A stretch of DNA of 64,000 nt from an uncultured Flavobacteriales bacterium (GTDB lineage: Bacteria > Bacteroidota > Bacteroidia > Flavobacteriales_G > Salibacteraceae), in assembly GCA_943788145.1 (NCBI GenBank), contig CALSPD010000015.1:17835-81834 (forward strand), read 5' to 3'. A model generated the notes under the pieces. The model saw only the letters and a list, made by a program, of their open reading frames with translations, was not told the origin of the DNA and did no database searches. This document shows positions 36,304 through 45,686 of the stretch, one piece after another. Within the stretch, counting starts at the first letter, position 1. Every line of letters begins with the position of its first letter. Both the position numbers and the translations under genes were made by a program.

Positions 36304-36466
36304 GCGCTCGCTTTTACAGATATTGGGTTAAAATCTGAATTACTTAAAAGCCTGTAAGGTCCTTCACTTTACATCAGTATATCAACGAATTGTCAGAACC
36401 TTTCCACTATTGTTATGGATAGCTTATCGATAAGTCCATTTGTAATTTATCAATAATGATAGGAAC

Positions 36467-36496
36467 AAAAAAGGCCGGAATCACCGGCCTTTTTTG
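36467..36496 (-). terminator. Rho-independent terminator of the FKBP gene
   Basis: GGCCGG/CCGGCC stem with flanking A6 and T6 (36467-36496), 20 bases past the FKBP stop. Symmetric, so it may also stop transcripts from the left. The 36304-36466 stretch between the two terminators contains nothing I recognise. Confidence 0.88.
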
Positions 36497-36515
36497 TTCT
36501 CTATAATATTAAATC

Positions 36516-37301
36516 CTATTTCCCTATTTTGATCAGCTCAACATCAAAAATTAGCACCTCATTTGGCCCAATAGCTCCACCAGGACTTCTTTCTCCATAT
36601 CCCAATTCACTTGGAATGTAGAATTTATATTTCGCTCCAGGACTCATCAATTGAACACCTTCTGTCCAGCCTTTTATGACTTGATCTAGTCCAAAGGCAA
36701 TGGGTTCTCCTCTTTGAACAGAACTATCGAAAACTTCCCCGTTAGTTAAGGTTCCGTGGTAATGAACTGTAACTTGATCCGTTGCCTTTGGTTTTGGACC
36801 AGTTCCAGCCTTAACAACCTCATACTGAAGACCACTAGCTGTTGTAACTACGCCACTGCGCTTGCCATTTTCAGTGAGCCACTTTTGACCCGCTTCCTTA
36901 GCTGCCTGAGCTTTTATTGCCATTAAACTTCCTATATACTCGTTTAGGAATTCTTGCGACTGCTGCACTGTCATTTTAGCGTTTGGTGAATTTGTAAATG
37001 CATCAATCATTCCCTTATTCATTGCCATAAAATCAACCTGCGGAATGCCCTGTTGCTTCATATTCTCAGCAATCGAAAGGCCATAAGCATAGCTAAGCTT
37101 AGTTATATCATTTTTCATATCCATGTTGCTTCCGTACAGCGACTTCATTTCATTCTGGAGGGAAAACACTTGATCAAGTTTTTCATTTATCGCTTTTTGC
37201 TCGGTCAATATCTCATCTTGTTTTGCTCCTGAGGCCTTCTGTGCCATTACTCCCGTACTTAATAGAATTGCTATAACCGCAACTGTTGTCTTCTTATTCA
37301 T
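36516..37301 (-). CDS. FKBP-type peptidyl-prolyl cis-trans isomerase (FkpA-like)
   Basis: This 261-aa exported protein starts at ATG 37301, with a signal peptide ending VMAQ. An N-terminal dimerisation helix region (DITKLSYAYGLSIAENMKQQGI) is followed by the FKBP domain (GLQYEVVKAGTGPKPKATDQVTVHYHGTLTNGEVFDSS ... VLIFDVELIKI). It folds proline-containing envelope proteins in the periplasm, as FkpA or Mip do. The upstream DnaJ-like gene ends four bases before, so the two form an operon. Confidence 0.92.
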   Translation of the reverse strand: MNKKTTVAVIAILLSTGVMAQKASGAKQDEILTEQKAINEKLDQVFSLQNEMKSLYGSNMDMKNDITKLSYAYGLSIAENMKQQGIPQVDFMAMNKGMIDAFTNSPNAKMTVQQSQEFLNEYIGSLMAIKAQAAKEAGQKWLTENGKRSGVVTTASGLQYEVVKAGTGPKPKATDQVTVHYHGTLTNGEVFDSSVQRGEPIAFGLDQVIKGWTEGVQLMSPGAKYKFYIPSELGYGERSPGGAIGPNEVLIFDVELIKIGK

Positions 37302-37305
37302 TTGA

Positions 37306-38040
37306 TTATTGTTTATATAAGTTTTCGTATGCTTCTTGTACTTGTCTAAATTTTTCATTTCCAGCCTTCCTTGCTTCTTCTCCAATGTCGCCTAGTTTGT
37401 CAGGATGATATTTCTTGGCCATTTTTCTATAGGCCGACTTTATTTCATCTTGTGTAGCTGTTTTTTCAATTTCTAAAATGCGATAATATCGATCATCATC
37501 GACTTGATACATTGCAGTAAGCGAATCAAGGTCTTTTGAATTGATGTATAAATAATTGGAAACAGTTTTTAATAATTTCCATTCTAATTCATGTATTTGA
37601 CCGTCAGCTTTAGCGATTCCAATCAGAAAATGAATCAACTGCAGACGCTGAGCATGAGTCATATGCCCTCTAATCTGAATACAAACCGGCTCAAGTGTGA
37701 TTTCTTTCTCTAATAAATCCTTGAGAACCTTTAGCATGTCGTTGGAATGCTCGACACCAAATTGACTTTGTAAGAACTGCTTTACATAATTCAATTCGGA
37801 CTTTAAAACCTTATTATCGGCTTTCATCATGGCTGCAGCCAAAACCAAAAGGCTAATATAAAAATCGCCTCGATGCGTGCTATTTGGCTGACCTTCAGCA
37901 TTTGATGAATTCAGCAAACTACCCGAAAGTGTAGCATTATCCCAAAGGGCTCCGAGAGAAAACCCGACCAAGCCTCCTATTGGACCGCCTAAAGCCCAAC
38001 CTAACGTTCCACCAATCCATTTCGCAAATTTCGCTGACAT
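37306..38040 (-). CDS. TerB/DjlA-like J-domain protein
   Basis: This 244-aa protein has an N-terminal Gly-rich hydrophobic segment ([23 protein letters not shown]). A TerB-like helical domain occupies about residues 60-170. A C-terminal J domain ([33 protein letters not shown]) has an intact HPD motif. DjlA proteins activate DnaK at the membrane. It is co-transcribed with the FKBP gene. Confidence 0.88.
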   Translation of the reverse strand: MSAKFAKWIGGTLGWALGGPIGGLVGFSLGALWDNATLSGSLLNSSNAEGQPNSTHRGDFYISLLVLAAAMMKADNKVLKSELNYVKQFLQSQFGVEHSNDMLKVLKDLLEKEITLEPVCIQIRGHMTHAQRLQLIHFLIGIAKADGQIHELEWKLLKTVSNYLYINSKDLDSLTAMYQVDDDRYYRILEIEKTATQDEIKSAYRKMAKKYHPDKLGDIGEEARKAGNEKFRQVQEAYENLYKQ

Positions 38041-38081
38041 AAAAAGCGCGAAGATAAATCATTAAAATTGTCGTCAATTAT

Positions 38082-38516
38082 TTGGTTGTGCCAAAAACGT
38101 TCACATTTATTGCACCATCTATACCGTCTATCGGTATATACCTATTCACGACCGATAAGGGCTTGAATTATGAAGTGCGCTTTGGACGAAAGCAAAATGA
38201 CATCTTATGTGTCAACATTGTGTTTGGTGTCTTAAATGACGAGTTTGATGGCGAAGAATACACATTAGTGAATAAAGGGGAGTTTTTCTCCGTTATGCAA
38301 ACGGTAGAAGCGATCATTCAAGATTTTTTCATTAAAAACCCAAACATTCACACTTTTGAATTTGCGGGTGAGCCATTAAGTCCAAATATGCCAAGTGATC
38401 ATATTTCAAAACGTACCAGAGTATATATGAGATATGCTAGAAAAATCTTTCACTCCAGTTTCTGGTCCATTGAAACTCAGGGAAATAAAGTAATTATTGA
38501 AAGAAAGCGCAATTGA
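38082..38516 (+). CDS. Uncharacterised 144-aa soluble protein
   Basis: No family is certain to me; the pattern of aromatic strands then helices (YLFTTDKGLNYEVRFGRKQND, IHTFEFAGEP, RVYMRYARKIF) is seen in small Bacteroidota DUF proteins that occur beside toxin-antitoxin-like genes. The frame opens at TTG 38082 with a GTG at 38088 as an alternative; there is no in-frame ATG near the start. It has no signal peptide or membrane helix. It lies between the divergent TerB-DnaJ gene and tRNA-Ser. Confidence 0.6.
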   Translation: MVVPKTFTFIAPSIPSIGIYLFTTDKGLNYEVRFGRKQNDILCVNIVFGVLNDEFDGEEYTLVNKGEFFSVMQTVEAIIQDFFIKNPNIHTFEFAGEPLSPNMPSDHISKRTRVYMRYARKIFHSSFWSIETQGNKVIIERKRN

Positions 38517-38579
38517 ATGCCACAACATTTTGGTATTCTCTTACTTTTGCGCTCGATTTTAGAAAATCTTTAATCAAGA

Positions 38580-38668
<89 letters not shown>

Positions 38669-38674
38669 AATAGA

Positions 38675-38704
38675 AATCCCAATTCCAATATTGGGATTTT
38701 TTTT
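38675..38704 (+). terminator. Terminator after tRNA-Ser
   Basis: AATCCCAA pairs with TTGGGATT, followed by eight T residues, eight bases past the tRNA 3' end. Confidence 0.75.
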
Positions 38705-38731
38705 ACCCTTTATTAATATGCCCTCAATCGC

Positions 38732-38761
38732 TTGCAAGTTAATTTGATCCCATTAGATTTG
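38732..38761 (+). promoter_or_regulatory. Promoter of the lipoprotein gene (TTG-N19-TAGATTTG)
   Basis: TTG at 38732-38734, a 19-base spacer, TAGATTTG at 38754-38761, and a 24-base leader to the ATG at 38786. Confidence 0.75.
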
Positions 38762-38785
38762 CGGTAAGCGTAAACCAAAAACTAC

Positions 38786-39607
38786 ATGAAAAACCTTAAA
38801 CTCTCTGCCTTTGTAATCGTTTCCATTTCACTTCTAATAAGTGCTTGTGGGGAAGAACAACATTCTACAGCGCCAACTTATAATTTCGAAAAAGCCGATT
38901 CGCTCCCTTCAGGATATTTGGAAGAGCTGGGCATAGTAAAAACAAACATTGAAGTTACAGCTAAGCTTTACGCCCGTATGAACAGCGTAGGTTACGCTTA
39001 CAATGAATCGGTTCTACTATCTGCTGGGAAGAGTTTTAGTGGCTCATCTAAGCAAGCTTTGGGAATTGGGGCAGTAGGAAGTGATTTGGTCTATGCCGCC
39101 TCGTTTGCGCAAAGCCAAAGTGCGATGGATCGCATGAAAGGATTAATATCAACAGCTGGAAGCCTAGGCATTGGTGAAGCTTTTGATGAAGAGTTGATGA
39201 CGAAAATGGCGAGTGATGATTCAACTATTAATAAATCAGTTCTTTTGACTAAAGCTTATTTAAAAGCAAAGGATCAATTGTTTTCTGATGAGCGTGCTCA
39301 GCTCGCAACAATGATGATCATAGGTGGTTGGATTGAAGGACTTCACGTTAGCTGTCAAATGCTTAAAACTGAAATTAAAGACGATGAGATTCGAATAGGA
39401 TTTTGGGAACTGGTGAACAGTATTGAAAACGTTCGACACCTTTGCGTTGTATTTAAAAACAATGCTGAGCTAACTGCGCTAGATGAACAATTAGGTAAAT
39501 TGTCCGATCAAATTACTCCGATAAAAAAACACGCTAAGAAATATACCATTGCAGATGTGAATGCATTGGCCGATGCAATTGCAACGATTAGAAATAGCAC
39601 TTTTTAA
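38786..39607 (+). CDS. Uncharacterised lipoprotein, 273 aa
   Basis: Lipobox LISAC gives acylated Cys21. The mature protein is helical, with the periodic pattern of a repeated helical bundle (FGIGAVGSDLVYAASFAQSQSAM-like stretches, IEGLHVSCQMLKTEI, ENVRHLCVVFKNN). I recall no named family, but a globular helical lipoprotein of this type is common in Bacteroidota genomes. It has its own promoter and terminator, so it is monocistronic. The function is unknown. Confidence 0.75.
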   Translation: MKNLKLSAFVIVSISLLISACGEEQHSTAPTYNFEKADSLPSGYLEELGIVKTNIEVTAKLYARMNSVGYAYNESVLLSAGKSFSGSSKQALGIGAVGSDLVYAASFAQSQSAMDRMKGLISTAGSLGIGEAFDEELMTKMASDDSTINKSVLLTKAYLKAKDQLFSDERAQLATMMIIGGWIEGLHVSCQMLKTEIKDDEIRIGFWELVNSIENVRHLCVVFKNNAELTALDEQLGKLSDQITPIKKHAKKYTIADVNALADAIATIRNSTF

Positions 39608-39638
39608 TAGCGTTTTTATTCTAGGAAATTATACATTT

Positions 39639-39666
39639 GCCGTCCCTTAAAAGGACGGCATTTTTT
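39639..39666 (+). terminator. Terminator after the lipoprotein gene
   Basis: GCCGTCC pairs with GGACGGC (39639-39659, loop CTTAAAA), then a run of six T residues. Confidence 0.88.
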
Positions 39667-39746
39667 GTTGATTGAAATAGGTTGATTTATTTGAAATCCA
39701 TCGCTCTAGTTTGCGTGATTTAAAGCTGAATAATTCGACTAAATTT

Positions 39747-39821
39747 CGGGGTGTAGCGTAGCCCGGTTATCGCGCCTGCTTTGGGAGCAGGAGGTCGCAG
39801 GTTCGAATCCTGCCACCCCGA
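39747..39821 (+). tRNA. tRNA-Pro (anticodon TGG)
   Basis: Acceptor CGGGGTG (39747-39753) pairs with CACCCCG (39814-39820). The loop TTTGGGA gives anticodon TGG. The T arm is CGCAGGTTCGAATCCTGC. CCA is not encoded. Confidence 0.95.
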
Positions 39822-39822
39822 C

Positions 39823-39849
39823 AAAATGGCCTCTTTGAGGCCATTTTTA
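39823..39849 (+). terminator. Hairpin terminator between tRNA-Pro and tRNA-Arg
   Basis: AAAATGGCCTC pairs with GAGGCCATTTT around a TTT loop, then T residues. It separates the two tRNA transcripts, unless read-through occurs and the hairpin serves as processing site. Confidence 0.75.
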
Positions 39850-39858
39850 TTTAAGAAT

Positions 39859-39932
39859 GGTCCGGTAGCTCAGCTGGATAGAGCAACTGCCTTCTAAGCA
39901 GTAGGTCACAGGTTCGAATCCTGTCCGGATCA
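39859..39932 (+). tRNA. tRNA-Arg (anticodon TCT)
   Basis: Acceptor GGTCCGG (39859-39865) pairs with CCGGATC (39925-39931), with one G-U. The anticodon loop CTTCTAA gives TCT. The D and T arms are regular. CCA is not encoded. Confidence 0.95.
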
Positions 39933-39934
39933 CG

Positions 39935-39970
39935 AAAAAGCTCAAATCGAATTTTGATTTGGGCTTTTTT
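39935..39970 (+). terminator. Terminator after tRNA-Arg
   Basis: AAAAAGCTCAAATC pairs with GATTTGGGCTTTTTT across a short AT loop. The 280 bases from 39971 to the next gene at 40253 are AT-rich and carry nothing I can assign beyond leader sequence. Confidence 0.8.
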
Positions 39971-40252
39971 ATGCTCTATTTTACGTTGTCCTTGGTATTT
40001 CTCGTATACCAATCGATAAAATTCCACCTCCCCTTTTCTCATCACACAAAGGATTAGTTTAAAGTAGATTCCAAAGTTTCATCCCAATTATTGATCGATG
40101 TTTTTATTGTTTCATCGACCGTAATATATGTTTCATCTGCCAACTTCAAGTTAGATCGGAAGCGACCGAATCATTCGTTTCCAATACAACATAGTAACAT
40201 GACAGAAATGCAATTTTTTGCGGTCGTACATTTCGCAATAATTTAAACTTTA

Positions 40253-43200
40253 ATGAATATGAAAAAAGTTCTACTAACTCTTGCGAGTGGCTTTATTGGT
40301 CTGGTAGGTTTTGCTCAGCTGAGCGGAACATACACAGTCAATGGCGCTCAGGCAACGGGCGGTACAAACTATCAAACGTTTACCGCTGCGTTCTCCGCAT
40401 TGACTTCTCAGGGCGTCAATGGACCCGTTGTGTTTAACTGTGTGCAAGGTACATATACCGAGCAAGTTTACAGTTCTTCACAAACAATTTCGGGTACTTC
40501 AACCACGAATACCGTGACATTCCAGTCGGCCTCGACCAACACGAATGAAGTATTGTGGCAGTACACCACTTACCCGCTCTATTTGTACTACCCAAACAAC
40601 ATGAGCAACGTATCGTTTGATGGTCTCCATTTCAAAACGACAAGTACTGGTAATGCCATTCGTATCTATTACGGAACCATTACCAACTTCACGTTTGAGA
40701 ATTGCAAGTTTACAGGGTACACTGGTTTAGGCACTTCAAGTACTTACTCAACCATTTACATGTATTATACTGCAGCCAATAATGTGACATTTGAGAACAA
40801 CCAAATCTTAAACGGAGATTATGCTGTTTATGGATATTATCTGCAAGCCAGTTCCGTTGTTAATTTCATTGATAACGACATTCTTGGATTCAGTTATATG
40901 GGTATGTATCTCTATTCAGGATATTATCCAAAATGGGTGGTTAAGAACAATACTATAAAGGATAACCCAAGTGGATACGCTTACACTTACATGCTCTACA
41001 CTTACTATTGGGGCGCTGGCTCGGAATTGAGTGGTAACTACCTTGAGTGTAATTCCTCTGCTGGTGGATATGGAATCTTCGGATATTATTGGACAGGTAC
41101 ATCGTCAGCTCCAATTAACTGTTACAATAACATCGTAAACTTTGCGAATTCGAATGCCACGGCTTATCAATACGCTATTTACAAGGGATATGATCAATAC
41201 ACAAGAATTCGGCATAACACCATACATGTAAGTACTTCATATACTTCGGGGTACGCTGTTTACCTATACTATAGCAGCACTTCATACGCTGGTTGTGAAT
41301 TCCGAAACAACATTGTACAAGTAGATAATGCTGGAGAATATACGATGTATTGTTATACCATTCCAGGTTATTACCTTATGGACAATAATGTATATTCAAG
41401 CAATGGGGGATCCGACATCTATAATTACAGTGCCTATTCAGGAACTACTGCTTATAATATCGGAACGTGGCAAACTGGAACTGGTTGGGAAACGAATGGA
41501 ATTGGTGCTTATCCAGATTTCACTTCATCCACAAACCTTACTCCGCAAAATGCTGACATCAACAACATTGGCGCTGCATTGGGAATTACTACAGACTATT
41601 ATGGTGCTGCTCGAAGTGCAACTACTCCTGACCCAGGAGCAATTGAATTCAGCGTTCCTACAAACAATGCTCAGCCTTCTGACCTATTGAATCCTGCTGC
41701 GCCACTTTGTGATGAAGATACTTCAGTAGTTGTGGTAATTAAGAATGCTGGTCTTGCAACATTGACATCTTTGAATATCAATTATTCACTGAATGCAGGA
41801 ACCGCAGCTGTTACTAACTGGACTGGAAGTCTTGCACCTCAGGCGTTTGACACGGTAACAATTGTACCTACTACATCTTTCAGCAATGGAGATAATGTAA
41901 AAGTTTGGACTTCACTTCCAAATGGTGTTCAAGATAGTGCTGCCGCTTATGATACGATTCAGGTTGACCTATATGACGGTATGTCTGGTACTTATACGAT
42001 TCCAGGTGACTTCGCTTCTATTACTGCTGCTCGAAATGCAATGGTTGCTGCTGGTCTTTGTGATGACGTTATTTTCAACGTTGCCACTGGAACATACAAT
42101 GAGGCAGTTGATTTCCCTGCAATTAATGGTTCAAGCGAACTCGCAACTATTACTTTCCAAAGTGCTACTGCAAACTATAACAACGTAACGATCACTGCAA
42201 ACGGTGGAGCTACAGTTAACTTCAATGGAGTGGATTGGATTACATTCAAGAACATCAAAATTGAAAACACATCGGCTAATCCTGTTCAAGTGAATGGACA
42301 GTCTGATAATGTAACCATCGATCATTGCTGGTTAAAAGGTACAAATGGTACTTCCACAAACGGTCAAGCCATTATTTATATGGCAGGCAACGGAAATGAT
42401 TTCACTGTAAAAGACAGCAAGCTTGAGAAAGGCGCTTCATGGTTCTACAGTACTTCAGGATCTACCACAGCGTATAAGTATGGATTGACTTTCGAGAACA
42501 ACTACATGAAAGATCAGTCTTATTATGGTGCTTACCTATACTATTTTGACGGTGTTGAGTTCAATGGAAATACTATCAAAAACGACTCTGCTTTCCAATA
42601 CGGATACGGTTATTACGCGATGGGATATTGGTATTATGTGAATAATTTCAATGTGACTAAGAACTACGTAAGCGCAAGCACTGGAAGTGGTTGGTATTAC
42701 GCAAACTATTTCTATAACTGTGTAGGTTCTAGCAACCCAAGAAGTCAAATTTCTAACAACTGTATTACTACAGGTAATGAGACTTCTTCTGCTGCTTATT
42801 ATTCATTGTACTTATACAATTCTGGTTTGATTGATATTTACAACAACTCATTAAACCGATATGGAGCTAATAATTCATATGGTATTTACATCTATCAAGG
42901 TGGTGCTATGAACTTTGTAAACAATAGTGTTACAAGTATGGGTGGTGGATACGCTTCTTACATTAATGGTGGTTTTGCGATCAACACATGCGATCACAAC
43001 AACTATTACACTGCATCTGGAGCACTGCTTTACTTTGGATCTGCTCAATACAATACGTTAGAGGATTTACAAAATGCTACTGGACAGGATATGCACTCAG
43101 TAACTACCAACCCAGATTGGGAGGATTTAGCTACGTGTGTTACTTGTAACGATACCATGGGTAATGCTGGTACTGTTTTGGCCACTTTAGTTGATGATAT

Positions 43201-44425
43201 CAATGGCAACAACCGAAGTGTGATTACTCCAGATATTGGAGCTGTTGAGTATGTTACTCCTGCGTCTTTCACGCTTGGTGCTGATGATACGATTTGTGGT
43301 AATTCACACATCATCGAAGCTGGTCCTGCACAATCCATTACTTGGAACGTTAACAACCAAACTTCAACTCAGCCATTTGTTACCTTAACTGCTAACAACG
43401 AGCCTGTTACATTCAACATCTCTGTAAACATTACTACAGAATATTGTGGAACTGGTTCTGATGCTGCCGTGATTCGATTGGTACCTAATGCTAACCTTGA
43501 TTCGACTGAGCACATCTGTGCTGGTGCGACTACAGTATTAGAGCCAGGAGGAAGCGCTGCTGCCGACTTCACATGGTCAAATGGAGCGAATACTCCAACC
43601 ATAACTGTTGGCGAAGCGGGAACTTACTCAGTTACTAAGCTTGAAGACGGTTGCGAAAGTGATGCAACTATCGTTGTAACGCAGTCTGATGCAGTTCAGA
43701 TCGTTGATCTTGACGCATGTTCTGATGCACTTCCAGTTTCTATAGATGCTACCATCAACAATGGGACATCTTATGCTTGGTCTGGCGGTTCTAGCATCAA
43801 TGCTGCAGTTAACACATTCAATGATGCAGGAAACTACACAGTTACTGCTACTGATAGCTATGGTTGTTCATCTACTGATGGATTCCAATTGACTGTTCTT
43901 GAAGCTCCAGAAGCTGCAATCGTTGAAAGTCATTCAGGGAATGCATATTTCTTTGATGGAACAAGTTCATTGTACATCAGTGCTAATACAACATACTTAT
44001 GGGATTTTGGTTACAATGGTTTGACAGCTACTACGGCTACTGCTACTGTTAACTATCCTTGGAGCGATCCAAATAACTTGACTACTTACAATGTAACCTT
44101 GACTATTGACAACGGTTGCGATGTAGATGTTAAGACGATGGAAGTTACTCCTGACCCATTAGGAATTGGTTCAATAGATGCTGCATCATTTGGTCTTTAC
44201 CCTAACCCTGCATCTGACAACGTAAACATCATCCTTGGAAGTGCTGCTTCTACAAAAGGATCTGTTTCTGTTCTTGATGTAACAGGACGAGTAATTATCG
44301 TTCAAACAATCGCTGCTGGTCAAACAACAGGCGAATTGAATGTAGCTGAATTAGCTGCTGGTTCTTACTTAGTGAAAGTTAGCGTTGACGGAAGCACTTC
44401 TGTTAGCACGCTTATCAAGAAGTAA
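40253..44425 (+). CDS. Giant T9SS type A-sorted, Tyr/Asn-rich parallel beta-helix surface protein
   Basis: This 1390-aa protein starts MNMKKVLLTLASG with signal cleavage near FAQ. Two large beta-helix regions follow, at residues about 25-470 and 575-990. They open with homologous segments (SGTYTVNGAQATGG and SGTYTIPGDFASIT) and carry FENC/FENN-type coils (FENNQILNGDYAVYGYY, KNNTIKDN). Ig/PKD-like stretches come between and after. A T9SS type A tail ends it (LYPNPASDNVNIILG ... GSYLVKVSVDGS ... LIKK). Tyr is very abundant in surface-facing coils. A role as carbohydrate-binding adhesin or lyase-like protein is inferred only. It ends at a strong terminator. Confidence 0.82.
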   Translation: MNMKKVLLTLASGFIGLVGFAQLSGTYTVNGAQATGGTNYQTFTAAFSALTSQGVNGPVVFNCVQGTYTEQVYSSSQTISGTSTTNTVTFQSASTNTNEVLWQYTTYPLYLYYPNNMSNVSFDGLHFKTTSTGNAIRIYYGTITNFTFENCKFTGYTGLGTSSTYSTIYMYYTAANNVTFENNQILNGDYAVYGYYLQASSVVNFIDNDILGFSYMGMYLYSGYYPKWVVKNNTIKDNPSGYAYTYMLYTYYWGAGSELSGNYLECNSSAGGYGIFGYYWTGTSSAPINCYNNIVNFANSNATAYQYAIYKGYDQYTRIRHNTIHVSTSYTSGYAVYLYYSSTSYAGCEFRNNIVQVDNAGEYTMYCYTIPGYYLMDNNVYSSNGGSDIYNYSAYSGTTAYNIGTWQTGTGWETNGIGAYPDFTSSTNLTPQNADINNIGAALGITTDYYGAARSATTPDPGAIEFSVPTNNAQPSDLLNPAAPLCDEDTSVVVVIKNAGLATLTSLNINYSLNAGTAAVTNWTGSLAPQAFDTVTIVPTTSFSNGDNVKVWTSLPNGVQDSAAAYDTIQVDLYDGMSGTYTIPGDFASITAARNAMVAAGLCDDVIFNVATGTYNEAVDFPAINGSSELATITFQSATANYNNVTITANGGATVNFNGVDWITFKNIKIENTSANPVQVNGQSDNVTIDHCWLKGTNGTSTNGQAIIYMAGNGNDFTVKDSKLEKGASWFYSTSGSTTAYKYGLTFENNYMKDQSYYGAYLYYFDGVEFNGNTIKNDSAFQYGYGYYAMGYWYYVNNFNVTKNYVSASTGSGWYYANYFYNCVGSSNPRSQISNNCITTGNETSSAAYYSLYLYNSGLIDIYNNSLNRYGANNSYGIYIYQGGAMNFVNNSVTSMGGGYASYINGGFAINTCDHNNYYTASGALLYFGSAQYNTLEDLQNATGQDMHSVTTNPDWEDLATCVTCNDTMGNAGTVLATLVDDINGNNRSVITPDIGAVEYVTPASFTLGADDTICGNSHIIEAGPAQSITWNVNNQTSTQPFVTLTANNEPVTFNISVNITTEYCGTGSDAAVIRLVPNANLDSTEHICAGATTVLEPGGSAAADFTWSNGANTPTITVGEAGTYSVTKLEDGCESDATIVVTQSDAVQIVDLDACSDALPVSIDATINNGTSYAWSGGSSINAAVNTFNDAGNYTVTATDSYGCSSTDGFQLTVLEAPEAAIVESHSGNAYFFDGTSSLYISANTTYLWDFGYNGLTATTATATVNYPWSDPNNLTTYNVTLTIDNGCDVDVKTMEVTPDPLGIGSIDAASFGLYPNPASDNVNIILGSAASTKGSVSVLDVTGRVIIVQTIAAGQTTGELNVAELAAGSYLVKVSVDGSTSVSTLIKK

Positions 44426-44443
44426 GTAAAGCTCACTTATTGT

Positions 44444-44477
44444 AAAAGGGCGGACTCAATGAGTCCGCCCTTTTTTT
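44444..44477 (+). terminator. Terminator after the beta-helix gene
   Basis: GGGCGGACTC pairs with GAGTCCGCCC (44448-44470), flanked by A4 and T7. Confidence 0.9.
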
Positions 44478-44529
44478 ATTTATCTCTTCTTCGAAATATT
44501 CTTTCTTTTGTTCCAAAGTCAAAAGACAA

Positions 44530-44865
44530 ATGAAAACACATTTAATTGCCGTATCTCTTGTTGTAGCTGCTTTAGGATTTACCTCTTGCCAGAAGTGCAC
44601 GGATTGTTCTTGCACTGGAACAACCGAATTCACGTTTTCCGATTCAATTTCCACCGCTGATCAGGAAAGCATTCAAATGATCTATCAAACGGATTTTGAC
44701 AACAACTATCCTGATGAATCAGTGGAGGTATGCGAAAAACGAGGTGATTTTGATGCCACCATTGTTAACTATGAAGCCCAGAGTGTGACCTATGAAGAAA
44801 ATCAAAAGAAAAACGGCTTTCCTTGGTCACTAATCGCAACGTATGAGTGTGTGTGCGTAGAGTAA
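44530..44865 (+). CDS. Small Cys-rich lipoprotein, 111 aa
   Basis: Lipobox GFTSC gives Cys20, followed by QKCTDCSCTG, with later VEVCEK and YECVCVE: six Cys besides the acylated one, probably paired or metal-binding. No family is recognised; similar very short Cys-rich lipoproteins are frequent in Bacteroidota and have unknown roles. The gene is flanked by terminators on both sides. Confidence 0.7.
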   Translation: MKTHLIAVSLVVAALGFTSCQKCTDCSCTGTTEFTFSDSISTADQESIQMIYQTDFDNNYPDESVEVCEKRGDFDATIVNYEAQSVTYEENQKKNGFPWSLIATYECVCVE

Positions 44866-44888
44866 GGAAATCAAAAAGAATAAACTGT

Positions 44889-44913
44889 AGGCGGCATTTT
44901 GTCGCCTTTTTTT
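44889..44913 (+). terminator. Terminator after the small lipoprotein gene
   Basis: AGGCGGC pairs with GTCGCCT (with one G-U), loop ATTTT, then a T run from 44907. Confidence 0.8.
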
Positions 44914-45008
44914 ATTCCATTTAACTAGATATTTCACCTACCATCACGTTTCCCATTCGCTGTACCAATTCGTAAAAAAGCATTCCATTCGGTAGTTAAT
45001 ATTGTGTC

Positions 45009-45686
45009 GTGATAGAACTCAAGAACATCAATAAATACTATTCCACAGGCAATCACGAACTTCACGTGTTGAAGGACGTGAACCTTCAAATTGGTGCTGG
45101 GGAATTGGTGTCGATAATGGGTTCATCTGGTTCTGGAAAATCCACTTTGCTGAACATTCTGGGCATTCTAGATGCTTATGACAGCGGGGAGTACATTCTG
45201 GATAATACGCTCATTAAAAATTTAAGTGAGCAGAAGGCGGCTAAGTATCGAAATGAATTCATTGGATTTATTTTTCAATCCTTCCATTTGCTTTCCTATA
45301 AAAACGCCATGGAAAATGTGGCATTACCGCTCTATTACAGAGGGGTTGGCAGAAAAGAACGAAACAAGATTGCGCTCGAATACCTTGAAAAAGTTGGTCT
45401 TCTCGACTGGGCTGAACATATGCCAAATCAACTTTCTGGTGGACAGCAACAACGCGTTTCCATTGCGCGTGCGCTTATTTCTAAGCCGAAGTTAATTCTA
45501 GCAGATGAACCTACGGGGGCACTTGACTCCGAGACATCAGGAAATGTGATGGAGCTTTTCAGAGAAGTGAACAAACTTGGAATAACGGTCATTATCGTTA
45601 CGCACGAACAGGATATTGCCGCGATGACAGATCGAAAAATCACGTTAAGAGATGGACAAATTGTTGAGAGCCTAGTCGATGTTTGA
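45009..45686 (+). CDS. ABC transporter ATP-binding protein (MacB/LolD-like)
   Basis: This 225-aa ATPase, with GTG start, has Walker [10 protein letters not shown], signature LSGGQQQR and Walker [13 protein letters not shown], then the H-loop VTHE. It resembles the LolD/MacB group of substrate-extracting or efflux systems. It overlaps the first permease by eight bases and powers the MechanoABC-type exporter encoded next to it. Confidence 0.93.
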   Translation: MIELKNINKYYSTGNHELHVLKDVNLQIGAGELVSIMGSSGSGKSTLLNILGILDAYDSGEYILDNTLIKNLSEQKAAKYRNEFIGFIFQSFHLLSYKNAMENVALPLYYRGVGRKERNKIALEYLEKVGLLDWAEHMPNQLSGGQQQRVSIARALISKPKLILADEPTGALDSETSGNVMELFREVNKLGITVIIVTHEQDIAAMTDRKITLRDGQIVESLVDV

